Shown: positions 1 through 6,147, counted from the stretch's first letter. The stretch: 9,791 bases of DNA from JBGMEA01 sp964444065 (GCA_964444065.1 CAYUFL010000051.1:1-9791); one strand, 5' to 3'. The notes: generated by a model from the sequence alone, not told the origin. Program-made: numbers and translations.

Positions 1-334
1 TATATTGCGAACAAACGGGAAGCGTCGAAACAATCAAGTCGGGATGATACAGCGATAAAAGACAGTCTATTTTCTTTTCAAAAAGATTTTTAAAAGGAAC
101 ACTGCTGTATTTTGCAGTGATTTCATTTAAAAAGTTATATAGTCTGGAACACTTGCTCACAAGGAAGTTGAAGTCCTTATATATGAAATCACCCAATGCA
201 GGCGCGATATAATCCATGATATCGATAACATTTACAGTTTCGTCGGCATTGGTCAGCAGTATTTCTTGTTTGATCGCTTCGGCAGCAGAATAATGACCCA
301 TTCCAAAGCGTCCGGTCAAAATCAATATGTTCAT
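1..334 (-). CDS. MGDG-synthase/UgtP-like diacylglycerol glycosyltransferase, N-terminal part (cut by window edge)
   Basis: The reading frame is open from the start at 334 to the window edge, giving 111 residues. It begins MNILILTGRFGMGHYSAAEA, the nucleotide-fold start with the GMGHxSAAxA motif typical of the MGDG synthase N-terminal family, which includes plant MGD synthases and Bacillus UgtP-type processive glucosyltransferases. Near the edge, HPDLIVSTLPV is the usual PDxIISTxP segment. Such enzymes transfer a sugar from a UDP-sugar to diacylglycerol at the inner face of the membrane, making glycolipids or lipoteichoic acid anchors. An in-frame ATG lies at 346, but ATG 334 has GGAG six bases upstream, so I prefer 334. 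The C-terminal sugar-nucleotide domain is outside the window. The exact substrate cannot be told from this half. Confidence 0.85.
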   Translation of the reverse strand, partial: MNILILTGRFGMGHYSAAEAIKQEILLTNADETVNVIDIMDYIAPALGDFIYKDFNFLVSKCSRLYNFLNEITAKYSSVPFKNLFEKKIDCLLSLYHPDLIVSTLPVCSQY

Positions 335-361
335 TGCATTCTCCATTCTGTCATCTCTACT

Positions 362-367
362 ATTATA
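362..367 (-). promoter_or_regulatory. Possible -10 box for the glycosyltransferase gene
   Basis: On the minus strand there is a perfect TATAAT at 367-362. It would start transcription near 355, about 20 bases before the ATG at 334. No good -35 box lies 16-18 bases upstream, so this is a weak or activator-dependent promoter call. Confidence 0.35.
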
Positions 368-436
368 ATAACGATGAAATTTCGAGTATGCCTTCAAATA
401 AGATGAAGATTTATATGCTTATTTGAGTTTTCCCTA

Positions 437-450
437 CGCTGTGAACAGCG
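437..450. repeat. Short perfect inverted repeat
   Basis: CGCTGT-GA-ACAGCG is a perfect 6-bp dyad with a two-base centre. It lies between the glycosyltransferase and cyclase genes and could be a regulator half-site pair. It is too tight for a normal RNA hairpin and has no T-tract. Its role is unknown. Confidence 0.3.
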
Positions 451-576
451 GAGACTTTCTGAGGACTGCTCAACGACCGATCGAAACATGGCAGTTGACG
501 ATGAGCTGATTTTGATACATAAGAAACAATCCTGTAAAGGCTTCGGTGCAGGGAAAACACGATGGTTCATATATTG

Positions 577-605
577 TTGTATATTATTAGTAAAGATGGT
601 ATAAT
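577..605 (+). promoter_or_regulatory. Sigma-A type promoter for the diguanylate cyclase
   Basis: TTGTAT at 577-582 and a perfect TATAAT at 600-605 are separated by 17 bases. Transcription would start near 612 and give a leader of about 130 nt before the ATG at 743. I looked in that leader for the conserved cores of c-di-GMP riboswitches and did not recognise one. Confidence 0.55.
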
Positions 606-742
606 ATTCAAAAAGCTCCCAATCATAGCAGGGGGAAAGCGAAACGTTCCGTTCCGGGCGGAAATATGCTGTATTTTGCTCATAAAACAAAAGATGCCAT
701 TAACTTAAATGCTCCTATTCATTCAAGAGAAGTGGAGAGAAT

Positions 743-2311
743 ATGAATGTATTTTCGCAAGTATTGTTTTTTTGCAGCATGGTTTATCTTGGTCTGGGCA
801 TTGCCATGCTTTACACCGACAGAAAAGCTGCATTGAACAGGGTGTTTTTCGCACTGAATCTGAGCCTTTTTATTTGGTCGATTGCGATAGCATATTCCAT
901 CATTGCGCCCGATAAATCCGCGTGCAGTTTTTGGAGCGGGATTGCTTCAGTTGGTTACTGCACGTTTGCCTCCATCTCGTTGCACTTCTTTCTCATGTAT
1001 GCGAAAAAAGATCAATTTCTGAAAAAATGGTGGACGTACGTTCTGCTGTATTTGCCTGCGGTAATCTTATTTTTTCAGGCAATGAAACGTGATTTATTCG
1101 TAAGCGATTTCGTTCATAATCAATACGGCTGGGTGGCGATTCCGAATATTGGTTCCGTATGGTTTTTTGTTTTCATTCTCATGATCTGTCTGACAGGGCT
1201 GATCAATGTGTATTTATGTTACTCTGTGTTAAGAAAATCCGAGTCTGAAAGGGAACGAAAACAGGCTAAAATTATATTTATTTCAACGATCATTTCTTTT
1301 ATGATTGCATCGGGTTTGATTTGCTGCACAAAAATCTTTTTCAGCGCTGATATTCCTGATCTTACGGTAGCAACACTTTTGATTTGGCTTTCCGGAATTC
1401 TTTATGCGATTATAAAATTCCGACTGATGATCATCTCCCCATCCCTTGCCGCCGAAAGTATCCTCAAGACAATCATCGATTCGGTGATATTGGTGAACCC
1501 CAAGGGATTGATTACATATGCGAATGCCGAAACATTATCTCTGTTGGGATATGAGAACACGGATTTGCTGGGGAAACCTTATGAGATGCTTTTCCCCGAG
1601 GATGTCCGATCGGAAACACAAAATATGCTCAAAACGCTGGCTCATGACCCCATACGAAATCAGGAGAGTTTTTTACTTTCAAAAGACAATATCCGTATCC
1701 CAATCCTTTTTTCCGCATCCATATGCAGTGACAACGACGGAAATTATATCGGGTTTGTTGCTTTGTCCAGAGATATTACCGAATATACGAAAAAGGAAGA
1801 AGAAATCAAATACTTAAGCTATCACGACCAGCTCACAGGGTTATATAATCGCAGATTCTACGAAGAAGAGTTGAAACGAGTGGATACCGAAGATAATCTT
1901 CCGATCGCGATTATTATGGGGGATGTAAATGGGCTGAAAATGGTTAATGATTGCCTCGGACATGCAAAAGGGGACGAACTGCTGAAAAAAGCAGCGCAGG
2001 CGATCACGGAGGGATGCAGAAAAGGCGATATCGTTGCACGACATGGCGGCGACGAGTTTGTTGTGCTGCTGCCAAAAACAGATCAGGTGCAGGCGGAAGC
2101 TGTAATGAATCGTATGAATGAATTATTGGCGAAAGAAAAAGTAGATGCGATGGATATCTCCGTATCGTTCGGCTGCTATGTGAAAGTAAATAAAAATGAA
2201 AACATGCAGGATATATTTAAGGATGCCGAAGACAGAATGTACGCGTACAAACAGCGCAACAGCCCTCACTCGAGGCGAAGTATAACCGATGCCCTCTATG
2301 AAAAAAAATGA
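743..2311 (+). CDS. Membrane-bound diguanylate cyclase, 7TM-PAS-GGDEF
   Basis: The 522-residue protein would make cyclic di-GMP from two GTP at the inner membrane face. About seven hydrophobic helices fill residues 1-228, as in the 7TM region of some histidine kinases. A PAS domain (about 235-350, with NPKGLITYANAE and GFVALSRDITE) follows, then a GGDEF domain from about 357 (YHDQLTGLYNRRF). The active-site loop is a canonical GGDEF at residues 435-439, and the inhibitory I-site RxxD is present at 426-429 (RKGD), five residues before it, so product inhibition is expected. The start has GGAG five bases upstream. The gene ends ALYEKK at a run of eight A's. With seven A's the frame would continue into the HD-GYP-like remnant downstream, so the present stop is probably the product of a frameshift. 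The cyclase itself looks complete. Confidence 0.93.
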   Translation: MNVFSQVLFFCSMVYLGLGIAMLYTDRKAALNRVFFALNLSLFIWSIAIAYSIIAPDKSACSFWSGIASVGYCTFASISLHFFLMYAKKDQFLKKWWTYVLLYLPAVILFFQAMKRDLFVSDFVHNQYGWVAIPNIGSVWFFVFILMICLTGLINVYLCYSVLRKSESERERKQAKIIFISTIISFMIASGLICCTKIFFSADIPDLTVATLLIWLSGILYAIIKFRLMIISPSLAAESILKTIIDSVILVNPKGLITYANAETLSLLGYENTDLLGKPYEMLFPEDVRSETQNMLKTLAHDPIRNQESFLLSKDNIRIPILFSASICSDNDGNYIGFVALSRDITEYTKKEEEIKYLSYHDQLTGLYNRRFYEEELKRVDTEDNLPIAIIMGDVNGLKMVNDCLGHAKGDELLKKAAQAITEGCRKGDIVARHGGDEFVVLLPKTDQVQAEAVMNRMNELLAKEKVDAMDISVSFGCYVKVNKNENMQDIFKDAEDRMYAYKQRNSPHSRRSITDALYEKK

Positions 2312-2499
2312 TCGGGAGATGCTGCACTCAAAAATAGTCGGTAAACTATGTGAAGCGATCACACTTAAGCTGAAGGTTGAGCAGGCAAGCGTCCATCGTA
2401 TTAAAACAGCCGGATTCATGCGTGATATCGCCGGGATATTTGTCGAAAAAGTACTGGGTAAGACGTGGGAATCGTGGTGTTGACCGCGTCATGGAAGCA
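2302..2499 (+). pseudogene. Frameshifted and truncated HD-GYP domain remnant, formerly fused to the cyclase
   Basis: Reading one base back across the A8 run (2301-2308) gives ALYEKNDREMLHSK, the typical entry into an HD-GYP c-di-GMP phosphodiesterase domain. It continues VGKLCEAI and then HRIKTAGFMRDIAGIFVEKVLGK, which lines up with family consensus RIKTAGFMHDIGKIxVxEKVLNK. The catalytic His of the HD pair has become Arg (CGT for CAT), and the following GK is now AG. A stop lies at 2481-2483. In another frame DRVMEA (2482-2499) resembles the segment that follows in intact domains. The rest of the domain, including the GYP motif, is missing and a terminator follows at once. The identification rests on motif spacing; the loss of function is clear. 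Confidence 0.75.
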
Positions 2500-2506
2500 A
2501 AGAAAC

Positions 2507-2536
2507 AGGTGCGAAAGCGCCTCGTTTTTTCTTTTT
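2507..2536 (+). terminator. Intrinsic terminator after cyclase/HD-GYP remnant
   Basis: AGGTGC-GAAA-GCGCCT forms a 6-bp stem (one G-T pair) with a GAAA tetraloop, followed by CG and a T6-C-T5 tract. Confidence 0.85.
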
Positions 2537-2646
2537 GAGGATTTTGATTAGGAGTACAAAGTCGGCAAAACCCCCGAACACGGTTTGCTGCATATTTTAT
2601 AATTATACTTATGATCATATTGTATAAAAACGGAGCAGAGTAATCC

Positions 2647-2675
2647 TTGACAAGGCGTGCGATCTGTAGTATAAA
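2647..2675 (+). promoter_or_regulatory. Strong sigma-A promoter upstream of the dehydrogenase leader
   Basis: A perfect TTGACA at 2647-2652 and TATAAA at 2670-2675 are separated by 17 bases. It closely resembles the promoter at 3912-3939: both read CTTGACA, then AGGCG, then GTAGxATAAAA. Confidence 0.85.
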
Positions 2676-2681
2676 ACAGTT

Positions 2682-2746
2682 TGGTGGAAGCATTGCCGAA
2701 CGTATGGATTCAATCATTTGGCTGTTTGGATATCAGCCGTTTTTTC
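2682..2746 (+). ncRNA. Candidate small RNA or attenuated leader between promoter and terminator
   Basis: The strong promoter at 2647-2675 should start transcription near 2682, and an intrinsic terminator ends the RNA near 2746, giving a transcript of about 65 nt. It lies about 120 nt upstream of the dehydrogenase ATG, with no better promoter seen between. Either this is an independent small RNA, or an attenuator whose readthrough controls the dehydrogenase. I recognise no known riboswitch in it. The transcript ends are inferred. Confidence 0.45.
2720..2746 (+). terminator. Intrinsic terminator/attenuator in the dehydrogenase leader
   Basis: GGCTG (2720-2724) pairs with CAGCC (2734-2738) around a 9-base loop, followed by G and then TTTTTT-CG-TTTT. 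The stem is short (5 bp), which suits a conditional terminator. Confidence 0.6.
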
Positions 2747-2865
2747 GTTTTACACGAGGAATCAATGAGCCGATACCACAATGTGCAGTCATTCGGAATC
2801 AAAATTCAGCAAGCGCAGCCGCATGCTCATTTACATGATACATATTGACGAAAGAAGGTACTTGT

Positions 2866-3804
2866 ATGATCGTATCCTTAATCAACATCGACAACCCGTT
2901 CATGTCCGAATTGCAGACGCTCTTTGGCGAGGCGCTCTGTGAATGCCGACAGCGTGAGGACGCGCTGGAAAAACTGCCGCAGGCAGACGTGATTGTGACG
3001 TACGGCGGAGGCACCCATGCGGTGCAGCTGGACGACGAATTGCTGTCTGTGTGCAAAAAACTCAAACTGGTATGCAGTCTGACCGCAGGCGTAGAAAATC
3101 TGCCGCTGGAAAAACTGCACGCCATGGGCGTTAAAGTGTCCAACACAAAAGGTGCGCAGGGAGGATCGATTGCAGAATATGTCATCGGTCACATGATTTT
3201 TTTCAGCCATCATTATCAGGCGCATATACTCAATCAGCAGCAAAATCAGTGGGTGCCGCCCGCGCCGGGAGAAGACATTGACGGACAGACGCTGTGCATT
3301 GTCGGCACCGGCGCAATCGGAAAAGTGATCGCACAAAAAGCAAAAGGCGCCGGCATGCGTGTGATCGGCGTGGATAAATATCCTGCACCCTATGAAGCAT
3401 TGGATCAGGTGTATGGTCTCGATGCGCTGCAAAAAGCGCTCGGAGAAAGTGATTTTGTCGTGATGGCAACTCCGCTGACCGAAGAAACACGTTATATGAT
3501 CGGCGAAAAAGAATTCCGTGCGATGAAAAACAAAGCGGTGTTTATCAATATTTCACGCGGAGATACGGTGGACGAAACCGCATTGATCCGTGCGTTGGAA
3601 GAAAAAACAATCGCGGGCGCAATTCTCGATGTGTTTCATGAAGAACCGCTTCCGAAAGACAGTCCGCTGTGGGCGATGAAGAATGTATTCATCACGCCGC
3701 ACGCCGCAGGACCAACCGTCAACACCATTCGGAATTCTGCGAGAATCTGCTATGAAAACACGATGAGATCCCGCAGCGGTGAACCTATCATCAACGAACT
3801 GTAG
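2866..3804 (+). CDS. D-isomer specific 2-hydroxyacid dehydrogenase, NAD(P)-dependent
   Basis: The 312-residue protein belongs to the D-2-hydroxyacid dehydrogenase family, which interconverts 2-keto acids and D-2-hydroxy acids in the cytoplasm. The nucleotide-binding glycine motif is GTGAIG at residues 147-152. The catalytic triad is in place: Arg231 in NISRGD, Glu260 in DVFHEEP and His279 in TPHAAG. VCSLTAGVENLP in the N-terminal domain fits the substrate-binding loop region. The chosen ATG has AGAAGG seven bases upstream; a TTG start seven codons earlier (2845) lacks a site. It appears to be a single-gene unit that depends on the leader promoter at 2647, with a strong terminator after it. 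Substrate (pyruvate, glyoxylate, phosphoglycerate or other) cannot be decided, but it lacks the C-terminal ACT domain of long SerA enzymes. Confidence 0.93.
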   Translation: MIVSLINIDNPFMSELQTLFGEALCECRQREDALEKLPQADVIVTYGGGTHAVQLDDELLSVCKKLKLVCSLTAGVENLPLEKLHAMGVKVSNTKGAQGGSIAEYVIGHMIFFSHHYQAHILNQQQNQWVPPAPGEDIDGQTLCIVGTGAIGKVIAQKAKGAGMRVIGVDKYPAPYEALDQVYGLDALQKALGESDFVVMATPLTEETRYMIGEKEFRAMKNKAVFINISRGDTVDETALIRALEEKTIAGAILDVFHEEPLPKDSPLWAMKNVFITPHAAGPTVNTIRNSARICYENTMRSRSGEPIINEL

Positions 3805-3838
3805 GCTATTTTCCGCAATATAATAATCAAAACAGATT

Positions 3839-3871
3839 AAAACCGGCTTCTTTTTCGGAAGTCGGTTTTTT
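3839..3871 (+). terminator. Intrinsic terminator after the dehydrogenase
   Basis: CCGGCTTC (3843-3850) pairs with GAAGTCGG (3858-3865), with one G-T pair and a 7-base loop. The stem is flanked by A's before it and six T's after it. Confidence 0.9.
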
Positions 3872-3911
3872 GCTGTGTTTGTTGCGATGCGGATATCGCA
3901 GTTTTGCAATC

Positions 3912-3939
3912 TTGACAAAGGCGCAATCAGTAGGATAAA
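3912..3939 (+). promoter_or_regulatory. Sigma-A promoter for the winged-helix membrane protein
   Basis: TTGACA at 3912-3917 and GATAAA at 3934-3939 have a 16-base spacer, giving a start near 3946 and a leader of about 90 nt. It is similar base for base to the promoter at 2647-2675. Confidence 0.65.
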
Positions 3940-4037
3940 ATTGGTACAAAATCTATATGTCGATCCGTGTAATCCAATCATGCGCCGCGCATCGGGTATG
4001 ATTTTATTTGCCGGGGCGGTCGGAATTGAGAGCGAAT

Positions 4038-4361
4038 ATGCAAGATGCATTAAAGATTATGAAATATCTGACTGACGGGTCAAAGACCTACCACGAGATC
4101 TGCGAACGGTTTGGAGTCGGGACGCAGAGTATACGAAGAATGGTGAAGGCGCATCCGTCACATTTTGTGATCTCTCAACATCCTGTGGACAACCGCATTC
4201 AGGTGCTCACACTGACTCCGCGTGGAATCGCGTATCTGGAAAAAAAACAGACGGAGCGAAGAAAACAGACACTTGTGCAGATTCTGATCCGATTGTGGCC
4301 GCTGTTTTTCTTTGCGGCAGCGTGTCTGTTGTGTCTGATTCTGATTGCGATTAACGGATAA
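4038..4361 (+). CDS. Small winged-helix DNA-binding protein with C-terminal membrane anchor
   Basis: The 107-residue protein has an N-terminal helix-turn-helix (residues about 16-38: KTYHEICERFGVGTQSIRRM) followed by a wing-like segment (FVISQHPVDNRIQVLTLTPRGIAYL). A basic linker (KKQTERRKQ) leads to one strongly hydrophobic helix near residues 84-104 (LFFFAAACLLCLILIA). This predicts a DNA-binding domain tethered to the inner face of the membrane. I chose ATG 4038, with GAGAG five bases upstream. A TTG at 4008 is in frame but has no site. I do not recognise a named family. It is transcribed alone from the promoter at 3912. No clear terminator follows it before the AT-rich stretch at 4362. 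Confidence 0.7.
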   Translation: MQDALKIMKYLTDGSKTYHEICERFGVGTQSIRRMVKAHPSHFVISQHPVDNRIQVLTLTPRGIAYLEKKQTERRKQTLVQILIRLWPLFFFAAACLLCLILIAING

Positions 4362-4448
4362 TATAAATGACTGAAACTGCAACTGTTTATTGGGTGTAGC
4401 TTTTTAGAAATTTATCATTATAAGTTTTGGAAATAAGCTGTTTGATTA

Positions 4449-4477
4449 TTGAATTATGATATATTAAATAATAAAAT
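4449..4477 (+). promoter_or_regulatory. Promoter for the RES-domain gene
   Basis: TTGAAT at 4449-4454 and TAAAAT at 4472-4477 are 17 bases apart, inside a very AT-rich 140-base gap. Transcription would start near 4484, about 22 bases before the ATG at 4506. Because the region is so AT-rich, other box pairs are possible (for example TTGATT at 4442). Confidence 0.5.
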
Positions 4478-4505
4478 ATATATATAAACAATGGGGTGGG
4501 CTGGT

Positions 4506-5768
4506 ATGATGGAAAACAACATCAACATAAACATGAATGAATTGGAAAAAATACAATCGATTACGAATAATAATTTACAAATAAAGACAGTGATGAGTAG
4601 ATATTTTACTGATATAATCGCTCGTTCCGATCAATTTAAGAATATTATTGCTACTAACGAGTCGATGAAGTTAATTTCAGCGTCATTGCAACCTGTTGTA
4701 GAAAATACAAAATTATTTCAGCAAATAAATAAGAATGTATTTTATGATTACATTAATCTAAATAATGAATTGATTGCTTCTATCCAAAATAGCGTGCAGA
4801 CGGAAGAGTTGATCAAATTAAAAAAGAGTATTGTTGCTAATACTGCATTTAGCGGTCTTAATGAATATATTAAATCATTCAAAAAACATACAATAAGTGT
4901 ACCGAATTTAGCAGTTTTAAAGTTAAATACTGAATTATTTAACTGCGCAAGAGAAACACTGCCTTATGGTTTAAAAAGTATTATAAAAGAAATGCATGTT
5001 GGCACAGCGTCAAGGTTGTCTAGTGTCAGGGATATCTTCTTTGATTCATCGAAAAAGGTATTTATTTCTGATAGCAGTGACGAGGAGAAAGAAGATTCAA
5101 TTGCTACTGTATCTGAAATGAATTTAATATGTTCGGCAAATGATGTATTTGAAGATTTAACTGAATCTGAGCTCATTGAGTTTATGAATTATATTCCTGC
5201 GAATATATGTTTCGCTGGGTCTCACCAAATTGGTCTTAAAATATACGAAATCATAAAACATTGGAAAGACAAAACAGGATTCGATAATGATCATTATTTT
5301 CATGGTCGTGTGCTTCCGAATGATCAAGCCCCGTATATGGGTGAAGAGATGTTAAGGGCACCGTTCGGAGTTACCTATCATGGTAGATTCAATTTTCCTG
5401 GTGAAAGCAATTATTATTTTTCAGATCAAAAGCATGGAGTAAAAATTGAGTTAAGGAAACATAACAAAAGCAGTAACTCTCGAATACAGATGGTAAAGCT
5501 ATTACCAAAAGATAAGATTACTTTAATTAATATTTCGGATAAAAATAAAGGTGGAAAATTTTTAGAATACTGTAGATATCAATTGCCTGATAATGTGCAA
5601 ATCGGAAGTTTGTATAAAGAGTATTTGATTCCATCATATGTAGCTTCATGCTGTAAACAAATGGAAATTGATGGTATAAAATATTATGGCAGTAAAGAAT
5701 ATTCTAATTATGTAACATGGAAGGATAATATATTTAATCTGGCAGAAAATGAAATAATTACCGAATAG
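4506..5768 (+). CDS. RES-domain protein with long helical N-terminal region; candidate NAD+-targeting effector
   Basis: The 420-residue protein has two parts. Residues 1 to about 185 are mostly helical, with many Asn, Ile and Leu and no catalytic motif I recognise, and they end in an acidic linker (SSDEEKEDS, 190-198). From about 219 to 405 it matches the RES domain layout: HGRV at 266-269, PYMGEEMLRAPFG (276-288), GRFNFPG (293-299), YYFS (303-306) and KIELRKH (313-319). The conserved Arg294, Ser306 and Glu315 that fit the family name are present. Characterised RES proteins (ParT, MbcT, Photorhabdus Res) act on NAD+ or transfer ADP-ribose, so this is a likely NAD+-consuming toxin or effector. 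Usual RES toxins are about 150-230 residues and sit next to an Xre antitoxin; neither holds here. It is more AT-rich than its neighbours, which suggests transfer. ATG 4506 is preferred over 4491 because GGGGTG lies seven bases before it. Confidence 0.75.
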   Translation: MMENNININMNELEKIQSITNNNLQIKTVMSRYFTDIIARSDQFKNIIATNESMKLISASLQPVVENTKLFQQINKNVFYDYINLNNELIASIQNSVQTEELIKLKKSIVANTAFSGLNEYIKSFKKHTISVPNLAVLKLNTELFNCARETLPYGLKSIIKEMHVGTASRLSSVRDIFFDSSKKVFISDSSDEEKEDSIATVSEMNLICSANDVFEDLTESELIEFMNYIPANICFAGSHQIGLKIYEIIKHWKDKTGFDNDHYFHGRVLPNDQAPYMGEEMLRAPFGVTYHGRFNFPGESNYYFSDQKHGVKIELRKHNKSSNSRIQMVKLLPKDKITLINISDKNKGGKFLEYCRYQLPDNVQIGSLYKEYLIPSYVASCCKQMEIDGIKYYGSKEYSNYVTWKDNIFNLAENEIITE

Positions 5769-5792
5769 AAAAGGGCATACCGCCCTTTTTTT
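5769..5792 (+). terminator. Intrinsic terminator after the RES gene, symmetric
   Basis: AAAAGGGC-ATACC-GCCCTTTT forms a symmetric stem followed by T's to 5792. It stands between convergent genes and may also serve the small minus-strand gene ending at 5809, where the T-tract is weaker. Confidence 0.85.
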
Positions 5793-5808
5793 GTTTCTCT
5801 TTTCGTGA

Positions 5809-5952
5809 TTACAGTTGCCGTTTTCGGAAAATGAGCACCGAAGCCGCGATCAGCGCCGCAACTGCGGCGAGCGTGACATCGGGATAGCGCTGCGCGGTTT
5901 TCTTAACGGAGACGATTGTACCTTTGTCCTGATTTCTTGCACTGATTTTCAT
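5809..5952 (-). CDS. 47-residue protein: Mop-like N-terminus joined to a membrane tail
   Basis: The protein starts MKISARNQDKGTIVSVKK, which is nearly the consensus first strand of molybdopterin/molybdate-binding Mop domains (MKISARNQLKGTIVSVK). A Mop domain would continue for ~50 more residues. Instead the frame reads RYPDVTLAAVAALIAASV, then LIFRKRQL: a single hydrophobic helix with a basic end, like the tail of a wall-anchored or single-pass protein. A purine-rich GGGGG lies nine bases upstream of the ATG. The gene may be a real micro-membrane protein, or a fusion left by a deletion between a molbindin gene and a surface-protein gene. No molybdate transporter lies in the window. The frame can be extended to an alternative start at 6009 but without a better site. 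Confidence 0.55.
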   Translation of the reverse strand: MKISARNQDKGTIVSVKKTAQRYPDVTLAAVAALIAASVLIFRKRQL

Positions 5953-5988
5953 GTGTTGTTTCCCCCTTTGGCTTTTTTCCATCGCATC

Positions 5989-6022
5989 AAAAATGGTTCC
6001 GATTTGCAAGAAAAATCGAACC
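5989..6022 (-). terminator. Weak hairpin with T-tract on the minus strand (possible attenuator)
   Basis: GGTTC-C-GATTT (5995-6005) pairs with AAATC-GAACC (6013-6022) with one bulged base and a 7-base loop. On the minus strand it is followed by A and five T's (5993-5989). It sits about 40 bases before the small gene at 5952, so it could be an attenuator or a weak terminator. Confidence 0.35.
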
Positions 6023-6071
6023 GCAGATTAGGATTTTATCTGATATTCCGATTCAGAGGCACGGAATTTTG

Positions 6072-6101
6072 TTGCCAAGCGCAGATTTTGCATGTTACAA
6101 T
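6072..6101 (+). promoter_or_regulatory. Promoter for the lipoprotein gene at 6148
   Basis: TTGCCA at 6072-6077 and TACAAT at 6096-6101 have an 18-base spacer. The start would be near 6108, about 40 bases before the ATG. Confidence 0.5.
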
Positions 6102-6147
6102 AACAATATAAGAACGGAGCGATTTCCGTCAAAAAGGAGAAGAAGAA

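Larger units (their letters stand above)
394..690 (-). pseudogene. Possible decayed AraC-family cupin (sensor) fragment
   Basis: This 98-codon minus-strand frame opens only with TTG after a TAA at 702-700 and has no convincing ribosome binding site. The early part, with FRPERNVSLSP, WELFEYY, NNIQQYMNHRVF and DCFLCI, resembles the order of blocks in the N-terminal cupin of AraC-type regulators: xRPERxVSLSPHxH, FFExxYV, CxQxINGxxF, GDLCxI. The metal or ligand histidines expected in that domain are not preserved, and the last ~35 residues look random and Ser-rich. No helix-turn-helix domain follows. A forward promoter lies inside it (577-605). I infer a relic, but a chance open frame is a real alternative. 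Confidence 0.25.

Noticed and set aside
394..690. IS3-type transposase fragment, suggested by SLSPCYDWELF
   Set aside because: The conserved DNA/E catalytic context (for example YDNAxxESFF) is not there, and the AraC-cupin order fits better.
612..742. c-di-GMP riboswitch in the leader of the cyclase gene
   Set aside because: The ~130-nt leader invited the idea, but I could not find the conserved core segments of c-di-GMP-I or -II aptamers.
2704..2838. Leader peptide starting MDSIIWLFGYQP across the attenuator
   Set aside because: The ATG has no Shine-Dalgarno site, and the peptide has no run of one amino acid that would suit ribosome-mediated attenuation.
2878..3490. Long minus-strand frames opposite the dehydrogenase
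   Set aside because: Compositionally odd (His/Cys/Arg-rich) translations antisense to a conserved enzyme with intact catalytic residues.
3884..3901. TGCGAT-GCGGAT-ATCGCA dyad after the dehydrogenase terminator
   Set aside because: Kept only as a possible operator; it has no T-tract and is too short to claim as a feature on its own.
3875..4075. A 66-codon plus-strand frame before the winged-helix gene
   Set aside because: It runs through the promoter at 3912 and overlaps the better-supported gene in another frame, with no ribosome binding site.
4008..4505. The small winged-helix gene as the antitoxin of the RES protein
   Set aside because: It has its own promoter, normal base composition, a membrane anchor and no Xre-like sequence, and it is ~145 bases away across a composition break.
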